This document shows positions 7,767 through 14,624 of a DNA stretch of 20,070 bases, piece by piece. The first letter of the stretch is position 1. Each line of letters begins with the position of its first letter. The notes under the pieces are model-generated. The model saw only the letters and a program-made list of their open reading frames with translations. It had not been told where the DNA came from and made no database searches. The stretch spans positions 1 through 20,070 of the forward strand of contig JBAYSE010000017.1 in NCBI GenBank assembly GCA_041676265.1. Reading direction: 5' to 3'. The position numbers were made by a program, and so were the translations under genes. The stretch comes from DUOJ01 sp041676265. GTDB taxonomy: Bacteria; Spirochaetota; Spirochaetia; Sphaerochaetales; Sphaerochaetaceae.

Positions 7767-8579
7767 CTATAAGAAAAGGAGACTTAAGCCTCCGGCTAAA
7801 GCTACGGCAATCGCATTGCTTAAGAAGTTTACCACATCATTGTCAATCCAACGGATCCCGCGGCACAACTCCAACTTAACTCCGTTTAACTCTTCATGTT
7901 CACAAGGTCGCTTATTCACCGCATCCCAGTAGTGTCCTTGAACAGTCGCCCCTAAGAAGCTATCGGCTAATGAGCCCACAATACCGGCAAAAGCGATAAT
8001 AGAGGCTAAAAACAGCCATCTATGTTCTCTGTAATCACCAAAAGTAGCATACCACCCCATTGCAATAATTACAGAGCCTAGGAGACTGCTAAACGTCCCC
8101 AGCCAAGTTATCCCGCCACTCATCCCTTTGGGGACAGGGGTAAAAGTCCTAATTGAAACTGGGGGGATTTTACTTAAAATACCCGCTTCAGAGGCCCACG
8201 TGTCGGCAGTGGCCGCCGCCACTGAAGAGCCAAACATAACTAAAGCCAAAACACCACCACCTAACCCATAGTAGAGGGCAGCGCCACCGGCTAAGATTCC
8301 ATTAGCGGCCACCTGAGCCCAATCTCGTCTTCCCCCCTTTTTCTGAATCATCGAGGCATCTACAACCGAACGGCTTAACCTCCCCAGAATATTGGCCGTT
8401 AAAAAGAAGAGAAAGAGAAGTATCCAGCCCCCAAGGCCCAAAAAGTAAAAGACAACTACCCCTACTAGAATAGCCATCAGGGCCCCTGTAATTGTCAGCA
8501 GTCGCCACAGCCATGCAATAACGGCCAGAGCTAAATTGACGCCTATGGCAATCAAAAGAGGGGTAAAAGGGCTCCTCAT
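7767..8579 (-). CDS. DUF92 / TMEM19 family membrane protein (VTE6-like)
   Basis: A 270-residue polytopic protein of the DUF92 family, whose characterised plant member VTE6 phosphorylates phytyl phosphate to the diphosphate. Recognisable segments are GALMAILVGVVVFYFLGLGG, FFLTANILGRLSR, a Gly-rich helix followed by AAATADTWASEAGILSK, the DUF92-typical GGITWLGTFSSLLGS, and SLADSFLGATVQGHYWD, with a further helix at the C-terminus. The start is ATG 8579, whose ATGA overlaps the previous gene's stop; a longer frame reaching 8708 lies inside that gene and is not real. The upstream neighbour belongs to the phytol/dolichol kinase family, so the pair probably makes an isoprenyl diphosphate from an isoprenyl alcohol. 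The substrate is not visible. Confidence 0.88.
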   Translation of the reverse strand: MRSPFTPLLIAIGVNLALAVIAWLWRLLTITGALMAILVGVVVFYFLGLGGWILLFLFFLTANILGRLSRSVVDASMIQKKGGRRDWAQVAANGILAGGAALYYGLGGGVLALVMFGSSVAAATADTWASEAGILSKIPPVSIRTFTPVPKGMSGGITWLGTFSSLLGSVIIAMGWYATFGDYREHRWLFLASIIAFAGIVGSLADSFLGATVQGHYWDAVNKRPCEHEELNGVKLELCRGIRWIDNDVVNFLSNAIAVALAGGLSLLFL

Positions 8580-9244
8580 ACGCCCCCCAATAGGAGATAG
8601 GAGAGGAGTGCGGCGACCAATGGCACACTTACATTGTCCAGTCCATAGGGGGTGTAAGCCTCGGTTAAAGCGACGATTAGAGCTATAAGGGAGACACTGA
8701 AACCCCAAGGAAAACTCCAGAGCCCCTTGAGATTAAAGGTGACAGAGAAAACTACCAAGATAATGAGGGTAACAAGCGCCATCACGATGGTTCCCAGTTG
8801 GGTCTTTCTCCCCCAGATGCGCCGCTTGCCCCACTTGCCCCCGATGACAGCCGCCAAACCGTCACCGTAGCCCATGGCAAGAACTCCTATGCCGCAGGCC
8901 CACAAGGGAAAGATCCCTTTGAAGCCTAAAACTACCAAAATAGCAAGGGAAATTGGGTAGTAGATCAACCCCATATTCCGCCTTTTAGTGCTAATACCTA
9001 CCAGAGTTGCCAGATTTGTATAGACTACAATGGTGTTGATAATAATGAAAGCTAAGGGGCCAATCAGGGCAGAACTGAGGGTGGTAAAATAGTGAATTAA
9101 AATAAACCACCAATTAGAGACCCCAATATGGATAAATTTGCGGGCAGTTTCTCCCGAAGCTACTTTGGTTAAGGAGAGGAGCACCCCTAAGGCCACAATC
9201 ACAAAAATGAAAGTAAATGAAAAAACCAAACCTTTTACATCCAT
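8576..9244 (-). CDS. Phytol/dolichol kinase-like membrane protein (VTE5/SEC59 family)
   Basis: A 222-residue membrane protein with about seven hydrophobic helices from the phosphatidate cytidylyltransferase / phytol kinase / dolichol kinase superfamily. Diagnostic motifs are ARKFIHIGVSNWW (compare RKxxH in phytol kinases), GYGDGLAAVIGGKWGKR (the GDGxAxxxGxxxG kinase motif) and a C-terminal TEAYTPYGLDNVSVPL corresponding to the DNxxVP signature. These favour an isoprenyl-alcohol kinase over CdsA. No Shine-Dalgarno is found before ATG 9244; instead a promoter places the transcript start at or beside the ATG. Its stop overlaps the DUF92 start (ATGA). Alternatives are a CTP:polyprenol kinase or a lipid cytidylyltransferase. 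Confidence 0.82.
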   Translation of the reverse strand: MDVKGLVFSFTFIFVIVALGVLLSLTKVASGETARKFIHIGVSNWWFILIHYFTTLSSALIGPLAFIIINTIVVYTNLATLVGISTKRRNMGLIYYPISLAILVVLGFKGIFPLWACGIGVLAMGYGDGLAAVIGGKWGKRRIWGRKTQLGTIVMALVTLIILVVFSVTFNLKGLWSFPWGFSVSLIALIVALTEAYTPYGLDNVSVPLVAALLSYLLLGGV

Positions 9245-9250
9245 TGCATA

Positions 9251-9279
9251 ACTATAGGTAAATGCTCCCCCTTTGGCAA
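9251..9279 (-). promoter_or_regulatory. Promoter giving a probable leaderless mRNA (VTE5-like operon)
   Basis: The minus strand has TTGCCA (9274-9279), a 17-base spacer and TATAGT (9251-9256), each matching five of six sigma70 consensus bases. The -10 box ends six bases before ATG 9242-9244, so the expected first transcribed base is at or beside the A of the start codon. This agrees with the lack of a ribosome site for that gene. Confidence 0.62.
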
Positions 9280-9466
9280 GATATTGACACCTATTAGGGT
9301 GCGTGTTATGGTGGTGGTGCTTTCGTTTTTGAGTTGCTGCTGTTTCTTTTAATCTAGTTTCTTTCGAGTTGTATTGTCGTATTCCAAAGGGCGATTAAAT
9401 TGACTCAAGCATGCCGCCAAATGAAGCAATTATATAGTTCAGGCAAAGGCCTGTGGAGGATGCTTT
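9280..9466 (+). promoter_or_regulatory. Upstream region of the RRM gene with a small hairpin
   Basis: This 187-base stretch holds no gene. TATATA at 9431-9436 is a possible -10, but TTGACT (9400-9405) is 25 bases away, too far for a normal -35, so the promoter is unresolved. A 5-bp hairpin (CAGGC 9440-9444, loop 9445-9448, GCCTG 9449-9453) sits directly before the ribosome site GGAGGA (9455-9460) and could modulate translation. The remainder is T-rich on the plus strand without clear structure. Confidence 0.3.
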
Positions 9467-9742
9467 ATGGCAAAAAAAATCTATGTCGGCAACATGAGTT
9501 ACGCCACTACCGAAGAGGAACTTCGGGACCTGTTTTCTCAGTATGGCACTGTTTTAAGTGCTAACATCATCATCGATCGTGAAACACACCGCCCCAAAGG
9601 GTTTGGGTTTGTTGAAATGGACGAAGACGAAGCAGCAGAAGCAGCAATTTCCCAGCTCGACGGAAAAGAGTTTGGCGGACGTAACCTTCGTGTTAACGAA
9701 GCTATCGCAAAGCCAAGGGGAAACAGAAATTTCCGAGACTAA
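9467..9742 (+). CDS. Small RRM RNA-binding protein
   Basis: A 91-residue protein made almost entirely of one RNA-recognition motif: RNP2 is KIYVGN (residues 4-9) and RNP1 is KGFGFVEM (44-51), with the aromatic residues expected to stack on single-stranded RNA, followed by a short basic tail (AKPRGNRNFRD). Such glycine-rich-type RRM proteins occur in cyanobacteria, spirochaetes and some other bacteria and are often cold-induced RNA chaperones. ATG 9467 has a strong GGAGGA site six bases away. It is monocistronic, with a terminator 23 bases after the stop. The specific RNA targets are unknown. Confidence 0.95.
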   Translation: MAKKIYVGNMSYATTEEELRDLFSQYGTVLSANIIIDRETHRPKGFGFVEMDEDEAAEAAISQLDGKEFGGRNLRVNEAIAKPRGNRNFRD

Positions 9743-9764
9743 AAGATAGTTCTTTGAAACCAAG

Positions 9765-9792
9765 GGTCAGCTCAACTGAGCTGGCCTTTTTT
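9765..9792 (+). terminator. Rho-independent terminator after the RRM gene
   Basis: A 9-bp stem with one G-T pair (9765-9773 pairing with 9778-9786, loop AACT) is followed by six T (9787-9792). It lies just before the convergent DUF2207 stop codon. The other strand lacks a T-run directly after the stem, so it acts mainly on the plus strand. Confidence 0.9.
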
Positions 9793-9793
9793 G

Positions 9794-11647
9794 CTACCAA
9801 GCCCCGCCACCGCCACCACCGAAACCTCCTCCGGAGAAACCTCCCCCTCCAAAAGAGGAGCCTCCGAAGCGGCTAGTGGGGGAAGAGGTTGGAATCTTGG
9901 TATAAGCACCACTCATTGCTGTGGCGGTACGACTTAAAAGGGAACTTAAAACAACAGCATCCCATACACCAACTCTACCCCCCGAATACCAAGAGGGCCT
10001 CTCCAGTGTGAAATCCCCAAACTTTTTAGCCCACTTTTTCTCTAAGTTTAAAACAATCGCAAAAGAGAGGAGGTGGTAGTAAAACTCACTATCCTCATCA
10101 ATCATCCGTTTTAGTTGATCCAGCTCCACTTTCTCAATAAAATCTTTAAGCCCCAAAACTAACTCTAATTGCTGCCTTCCATAAGCGCTCCGTTGCTTTG
10201 TGATTACAGCCAAAAACGGAAAAGCAATATTGCTCCCGACCGTTAAGGCAACCCAGAAGATATTTTTCCAGATGGGTTCGTTCACTAAAAGCAGGCAGCA
10301 GGAGAGCATTAGGGTGGCAACCAAGATGAGTAAAATAGTTAGCAATCCCCACAGAACTCTCCTAGTGCGGCTCAGCGCAAACCACTGTTTATCGAAGCGG
10401 TAAAACAGGAGAAACAGGGCTATTCCACTAACTAAGGAGGCTAAAGCCAGAGCTACCGTTTCTCCTCCCATGAAGTTAGCACTAAAGGCTAGGGCAAAAA
10501 ACATGGCAGGGATTAAGAGGAAAAGGGTAAACGCTAACTGAATTTTAAGTGACTTTTGACTAACCAGCGAGCGGCTCTTAGTGTAGTGCTTCTCCACCAT
10601 CCTTTTCACTTTCTGATACGAACTGGCAAACTCTCCCTTAAGGTCTTGCGCCTTCACAACCCCCTGCTTTCCATGTGAAAAGAGTTCTTCAAAGAGTTTT
10701 TTCTCGTGTTTTGAAGGGTTAACAGGGTCATAGCCCCTAATAAAGGTAAACTCCTGCTTCTCCTCCACGATTGAAAGGCACCCCTTGTCAGCCCAGTAGA
10801 AGAGCATGGCAGTCACATCGCGAGGGTCGAGGGAGCTATCGATTAAGTACCCTACATCCAGAGGACTCATTTCAGGGGGCACTTTAAATTGAGGGACAAC
10901 AATTAAATCCTTATCCCTTCCATGTAGGTGCCAAATTAGCCATGCAAAAAACAGACCGAGGAGGGTTACCAACGGATAGAGGATCTTGAAAAGCCCTTGG
11001 TAGTTGAACCGCTCCTTGTAGTACCCCTTTTCCATTTGGACCCTGACGGTAAGAGCCTCTGAAGGAAGCAATCTCCGCGCAAACCCCTCTATAATCCTCC
11101 CGTCCGCACTGAGGCTCCAAGTAACTCCCTCTGAAGTGGTGCTCCCCCACTCTCCGATGGTAAAAGAGATCATCTCATTGGCAATTGACTGGGGAAACTC
11201 AATTCTAAATGAATACCGCTCTATAGGGACTTCCCACCCTTCACCTACAAGGTTGAAGTAAAATTCGTCGTAATCGAGGGAAGCGTCGGGCTCGACATTG
11301 TAGCGGTAGGAGAGATTGTAGGTCTGTCGTCCCGTCACAGTTTGCTCAGCACGCCCCACTTTTAGCGTGAGGTACCCCCATCCGTAACTGCTCTCCATTT
11401 TTTCACTGGCTTTTAGTTTTGAGACCCTCACTCGCCGTTGATCATACCTGACGGGGAGGATGCGGTAGAAACCGTGCATAGGGCGCTGAAAATTCATCAC
11501 AATCTCCTCAGCAACATCCCAAAGACCCTCTTCACTAACCTTCACAACACTTTGTAAAGACTCTATTGAGTAGGCATCAGCACTAAAAAGAGGGGCACTG
11601 CTGAGCAGGAGGAGACCAATTACAATGAGAAGTCTTACCCTTTTCAT
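9794..11647 (-). CDS. DUF2207 family membrane protein
   Basis: A 617-residue protein with a cleavable-looking signal peptide (about residues 1-25), an extracytoplasmic DUF2207 domain (about 26-205: EEIVMNFQRPMHGFYRILP and later WSLSADGRIIEG), a membrane helix (about 220-242), a cytoplasmic region, four more hydrophobic helices between about 365 and 490, and a C-terminal Gly/Ser/Phe-rich tail ending GGGGGGAW. Function is unknown for the family; it regularly neighbours LemA. It starts four bases after the lemA stop and has only a weak ribosome site, suggesting translational coupling. The low-complexity tail is usual for the family rather than an assembly artefact. Confidence 0.88.
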   Translation of the reverse strand: MKRVRLLIVIGLLLLSSAPLFSADAYSIESLQSVVKVSEEGLWDVAEEIVMNFQRPMHGFYRILPVRYDQRRVRVSKLKASEKMESSYGWGYLTLKVGRAEQTVTGRQTYNLSYRYNVEPDASLDYDEFYFNLVGEGWEVPIERYSFRIEFPQSIANEMISFTIGEWGSTTSEGVTWSLSADGRIIEGFARRLLPSEALTVRVQMEKGYYKERFNYQGLFKILYPLVTLLGLFFAWLIWHLHGRDKDLIVVPQFKVPPEMSPLDVGYLIDSSLDPRDVTAMLFYWADKGCLSIVEEKQEFTFIRGYDPVNPSKHEKKLFEELFSHGKQGVVKAQDLKGEFASSYQKVKRMVEKHYTKSRSLVSQKSLKIQLAFTLFLLIPAMFFALAFSANFMGGETVALALASLVSGIALFLLFYRFDKQWFALSRTRRVLWGLLTILLILVATLMLSCCLLLVNEPIWKNIFWVALTVGSNIAFPFLAVITKQRSAYGRQQLELVLGLKDFIEKVELDQLKRMIDEDSEFYYHLLSFAIVLNLEKKWAKKFGDFTLERPSWYSGGRVGVWDAVVLSSLLSRTATAMSGAYTKIPTSSPTSRFGGSSFGGGGFSGGGFGGGGGGAW

Positions 11648-11651
11648 TTTC

Positions 11652-12200
11652 TTAAAACTTAACCTTTACGTTCTCCCTAGCCTCTTCTTCAATCACTAAA
11701 TAGGGTAGTTTCTTAAATTTGGCCAACGAGGCTACCAGAGAACTGGGGATAGTCTCTACCATAGTGTTAATATCGCCAATAATTGCATTGTAGTATTTGC
11801 GGACCTGTAAGAGCTCCTCCTCTATTTTTTGCAGTTGATTCTGCAAAGAGAGAAACCCCTCGTTGGCTTTAAGTTCAGGGTAACTTTCACTTAAGGCAAA
11901 AAGGCTTTTTAGGGTGGCAGAGAAGGCATTGGAAGCCTCGTTTTTTTCACTCAAAGTGGTGGCTTGCATTGCTTTGTTACGGGCTTCGATGACAGCTGTC
12001 AAGGTTTTGGTCTCGTGAGAGGCATACCCTTTAACAGTTTCAACTAAATTGGGGATTAAGTCGTAGCGCTTTTTTAAGTGGGCGTCAATCGCTGCCGCCG
12101 ACTCTTCGCTGCGATTTCGCAACCGGACTAACTTGTTGTAAGTGGCAACGAAATATAATGCGACTAAAACTACTACTATTAGGACGATTATTAGGGCCAT
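11652..12200 (-). CDS. lemA: LemA family protein
   Basis: A 182-residue protein with an N-terminal membrane helix (about residues 2-20) followed by the helical LemA domain, with YNKLVRLRNRSEESAAAIDAHLKKRYDLIPNLVETVKGY-type sequence (about 21-60), EARNKAM, and a C-terminal coiled region containing YYNAIIGDINTMVETIPSSL. I chose ATG 12200 rather than the ATG four codons upstream because a perfect GGAGG (12206-12210) lies five bases before it and would otherwise be inside the coding sequence. It forms a two-gene unit with DUF2207. Its biochemical role is unestablished; the family is often associated with envelope stress or membrane proteases. Confidence 0.93.
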   Translation of the reverse strand: MALIIVLIVVVLVALYFVATYNKLVRLRNRSEESAAAIDAHLKKRYDLIPNLVETVKGYASHETKTLTAVIEARNKAMQATTLSEKNEASNAFSATLKSLFALSESYPELKANEGFLSLQNQLQKIEEELLQVRKYYNAIIGDINTMVETIPSSLVASLAKFKKLPYLVIEEEARENVKVKF

Positions 12201-12262
12201 AGGTTCCTCCATTAATTATCTAGATAGTAGCCGCCCATAAAAGTTTAGTCTAGCAAATCTTC

Positions 12263-12298
12263 TTGTATTTCCCCCAATTCTATTGTATATTCATACAA
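12263..12298 (+). promoter_or_regulatory. argR promoter overlapped by a palindromic operator
   Basis: A -35-like TTGTAT (12263-12268), a 17-base spacer and TATATT (12286-12291) lie about 35 bases upstream of the argR ribosome site GGGAG (12323-12327). The -10 box is embedded in the inverted repeat TTGTAT-ATTC-ATACAA (12283-12298), AT-rich and containing TATTCAT as in ARG boxes. Autorepression by ArgR is the simplest reading. The divergent lemA gene shares this 133-base spacer. Confidence 0.5.
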
Positions 12299-12333
12299 GC
12301 ATTTAAGAATAAATATACCGACGGGAGTTATAG

Positions 12334-12804
12334 ATGAAACAGCGCCATACGCGTCTTTCTGTGGTTAAAGAATTAATTAAAGCCAACCGCATCGATAACC
12401 AAGACACCTTGCTTGACCTCCTCTCCAAAGAGGGTTTCAACGTCACCCAAGCTACTTTATCTAGAGACCTAAAGATGTTAAAAGTTGGCAAGATATCGGA
12501 CGGATGGTCCGGTTACTACTATGCCCTCCCGGAAAACGACCTAATCTCTGAATCGGAAAAAAGCTATATCCAGGACGTTAGAAGAGGAGTCCTCTCGATT
12601 GAATTTAGTCAAAACTTCGGTGTTATAAAAACCCGTAGTGGGCATGCCAATAGTGTTGCCTTAGCTTTAGACGTCCTCGCACTTCCCGAAATCTTAGGAA
12701 CTCTGGCAGGAGACGACACTATTTTTGTCATCCTCAGAGAGGGAAACTCCAAAGAAGACCTCTTGGAGAGTTTCAAGACAAGGATCCCCGAAATTGAAGC
12801 CTAA
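12334..12804 (+). CDS. argR: Arginine repressor ArgR
   Basis: The 156-residue product has the normal length and two-domain layout: an N-terminal winged helix (about residues 1-70) with TQATLSRDLKMLK, including the Ser43-Arg44 pair that contacts DNA, and a C-terminal hexamerisation/arginine-binding domain with GTLAGDDTIFVILR (Asp127-Asp128 bind L-arginine). It senses arginine and controls its synthesis or breakdown. No arginine gene is in the window; the downstream neighbour is pgi, 56 bases away. A palindrome over its promoter suggests self-control. The start at 12334 has GGGAG six bases upstream. Confidence 0.95.
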   Translation: MKQRHTRLSVVKELIKANRIDNQDTLLDLLSKEGFNVTQATLSRDLKMLKVGKISDGWSGYYYALPENDLISESEKSYIQDVRRGVLSIEFSQNFGVIKTRSGHANSVALALDVLALPEILGTLAGDDTIFVILREGNSKEDLLESFKTRIPEIEA

Positions 12805-12860
12805 CCGACTTGCCCTCAACTGCCCCCCGTATTAGACTTAACATTCCCCAAGGAGTTAGT

Positions 12861-14438
12861 ATGCAATTTAAAAATCTTAACGAGTTAAACTCTTTTACTA
12901 AGTTAAAAAATCTGAAACCGACTAATCTACACACCCGGCTCACCAAAAACCGAATTGAGAACTCATTGACCCCTTGTGGTGGGGATCTCACCTTCAATTG
13001 GGCTGCTACCCCGATTGAGGAGACCCATCTTAAAGTTCTTCAAGAGCTTGCCGATGAGCAACAGGTTATTGAAAAGTATCAAGCATTATTAGCCGGGGAG
13101 GTGATGAACACCGGTGAAAAACGCCTCGTTTTACACCACCTCACCCGCGGAAGAGTCTTAGGCGAAGATACCTCAGTCTTTGCCGATGGCGAGGAGAAAG
13201 GGGCTTTCTACCAAGAGCAACTCAAAGCAATTCAAGATTTCTCTGAAGCTGTCCGTAGTGGCCAAATTTTATCTTCAGCAGGCCAACGGTTCTCCACCGT
13301 TGTTCAAATAGGGATTGGGGGCAGTGATTTGGGCCCCAGAGCCCTCTATCATGCTTTGAAAGGGAGTGTTGCAGCTGAACACCGCCTAAAAGCCTACTTC
13401 ATCTCCAATGTCGACCCCGATGATGCCTATGAGGTCTTTGAAGAGCTCGACTTTGCCTCAACTCTATTCATCTTAGTCACAAAAAGTGGCACAACTCAAG
13501 AGACCCTGACCAACCTAGAGATGGTTAAGCAAACTATGCTCTCCTTAGAAAATGCCCAACTGGACCCCTCTAAACACATCGTGGCTGTCACCAGTAAAAG
13601 CAGTCCGTTAGCAACCTCGACGCAGTTCCTTAAAGCCTTTTTTATCGACGACTACGTGGGGGGTCGCTACTCCTCTACCAGTGCCGTGGGAGGCGTAATA
13701 CTAGCGCTAATATTTGGTTTTGATACCTTCCGGCAACTCTTAAACGGAGCCCATAGTGGAGATGCTAACGCTCTTGAGCTCGACATAAGAAAGAATGGGG
13801 CTCTGCTGGATGCCTTAATTGGGATCTATTATCGCAACGTGCTGCACTACCCCTACACAGCAATTCTCCCCTATTCACAAGCCCTTTTACGCTTCCCGGC
13901 CCACCTGCAACAACTCGATATGGAGAGTAATGGAAAACAGGTGAATCGCTGGGGAGAAAAGATTGGCTACGAAAGTGGCCCTGTTATTTTTGGAGAGCCG
14001 GGCACCAACGGGCAACACTCCTTTTACCAGCTACTCCACCAAGGGACAAATCCTGTCCCCTTGCAATTCATCGCTTTTAAAAACTCACAGCGCAAAAAAG
14101 ATATAGTCGTTGACGGCTCAACAAGTCAAACCAAACTTATCGCCAACCTCATTGCGCAGATTGTCGCTTTTGCGCAAGGCAAAGAGGACGAAAATAGCAA
14201 TAAGAACTTTCCGGGAAACCGCTACTCTTCAGTTTTAGTTGCCGACCAACTCTCCCCTTATACCCTCGGGGCCCTTTTAGCCCACTATGAGAACAAGGTG
14301 ATGTTCCAGGGGTTTTTATGGAACATTAACAGCTTCGACCAAGAGGGGGTTCAGTTAGGAAAAGTTTTAGCCAACCATGTTCTCACCGGCAATGTAGAAG
14401 AATCGGCTCTTCAAGGGTATATGGACCTTCTGCTTTAA
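12861..14438 (+). CDS. pgi: Glucose-6-phosphate isomerase
   Basis: This enzyme interconverts glucose 6-phosphate and fructose 6-phosphate in the cytoplasm. The 525-residue product carries the SIS-fold features GIGGSDLGPRAL (about residues 150-161), TKSGTTQETL in the sugar-phosphate site, signature 1 as VGGRYSSTSAVGG (about 266-278) and signature 2 as FLWNINSFDQEGVQLGK (about 485-501). The usual Glu of DQxGVE is Gln here, a mild deviation. The start is ATG 12861, with AAGGAG five bases away; an in-frame TTG at 12810 extends it by 17 residues but has no ribosome site. argR ends 56 bases upstream, so a shared transcript is possible. No plus-strand terminator is evident after it. Confidence 0.96.
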   Translation: MQFKNLNELNSFTKLKNLKPTNLHTRLTKNRIENSLTPCGGDLTFNWAATPIEETHLKVLQELADEQQVIEKYQALLAGEVMNTGEKRLVLHHLTRGRVLGEDTSVFADGEEKGAFYQEQLKAIQDFSEAVRSGQILSSAGQRFSTVVQIGIGGSDLGPRALYHALKGSVAAEHRLKAYFISNVDPDDAYEVFEELDFASTLFILVTKSGTTQETLTNLEMVKQTMLSLENAQLDPSKHIVAVTSKSSPLATSTQFLKAFFIDDYVGGRYSSTSAVGGVILALIFGFDTFRQLLNGAHSGDANALELDIRKNGALLDALIGIYYRNVLHYPYTAILPYSQALLRFPAHLQQLDMESNGKQVNRWGEKIGYESGPVIFGEPGTNGQHSFYQLLHQGTNPVPLQFIAFKNSQRKKDIVVDGSTSQTKLIANLIAQIVAFAQGKEDENSNKNFPGNRYSSVLVADQLSPYTLGALLAHYENKVMFQGFLWNINSFDQEGVQLGKVLANHVLTGNVEESALQGYMDLLL

Positions 14439-14441
14439 GGA

Positions 14442-14482
14442 CAAAAAAACCCCCTGGGGAAAAGGAGGTTAAACCCAGGGGG
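14442..14482 (-). terminator. Rho-independent terminator of pfk
   Basis: A perfect 9-bp GC-rich stem (CCCCCTGGG 14450-14458 pairing with CCCAGGGGG 14474-14482) with a 15-base loop is followed on the minus strand by seven T (14443-14449). It lies about 140 bases beyond the pfk stop and faces the pgi 3' end. On the minus strand the loop reads AACCTCCTTTT, like the anti-Shine-Dalgarno end of 16S rRNA. Confidence 0.8.
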
Positions 14483-14497
14483 AACAAAAAGGAGGTT

Positions 14498-14611
14498 ATG
14501 AAAGGTGCAATTGGCAATTCTAAACGGAAGTTTATAACCAACTACTTACCTTTCGCAGAGAACATACTGATAAAAGTAAAAAGAATCAAGCGTTTTTTTA
14601 AAACTTTTTAA
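14498..14611 (+). other. Possible 37-codon basic ORF between pgi and pfk
   Basis: An ATG at 14498 opens a frame of 37 codons ending at TAA 14609-14611. The product would be basic and Lys/Arg/Phe-rich (ending KRIKRFFKTF), with no family I recognise. GGAGG lies only two bases before the ATG, too close for good initiation. The purine-rich AAAAGGAGGTTA before it is a second copy of a sequence in the terminator loop. It may be a chance frame in a spacer of 186 bases that otherwise holds only the pfk terminator. Confidence 0.12.
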
Positions 14612-14624
14612 AGTCTGTCTAAAT

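Noticed and set aside
8580..8708. Longer N-terminus for the DUF92 protein.
   Set aside because: The extension lies out of frame within the VTE5-like gene; ATG 8579 with the ATGA overlap and a GGGGGG site fits the family start.
9794..9860. Gly-rich repeat at the DUF2207 3' end as a tandem repeat or assembly artefact.
   Set aside because: Gly/Ser/Phe-rich tails are normal for this family and the frame is intact to the stop codon.
12810..12860. TTG start giving a 542-residue glucose-6-phosphate isomerase.
   Set aside because: No ribosome site precedes it, while ATG 12861 has AAGGAG at ideal spacing.
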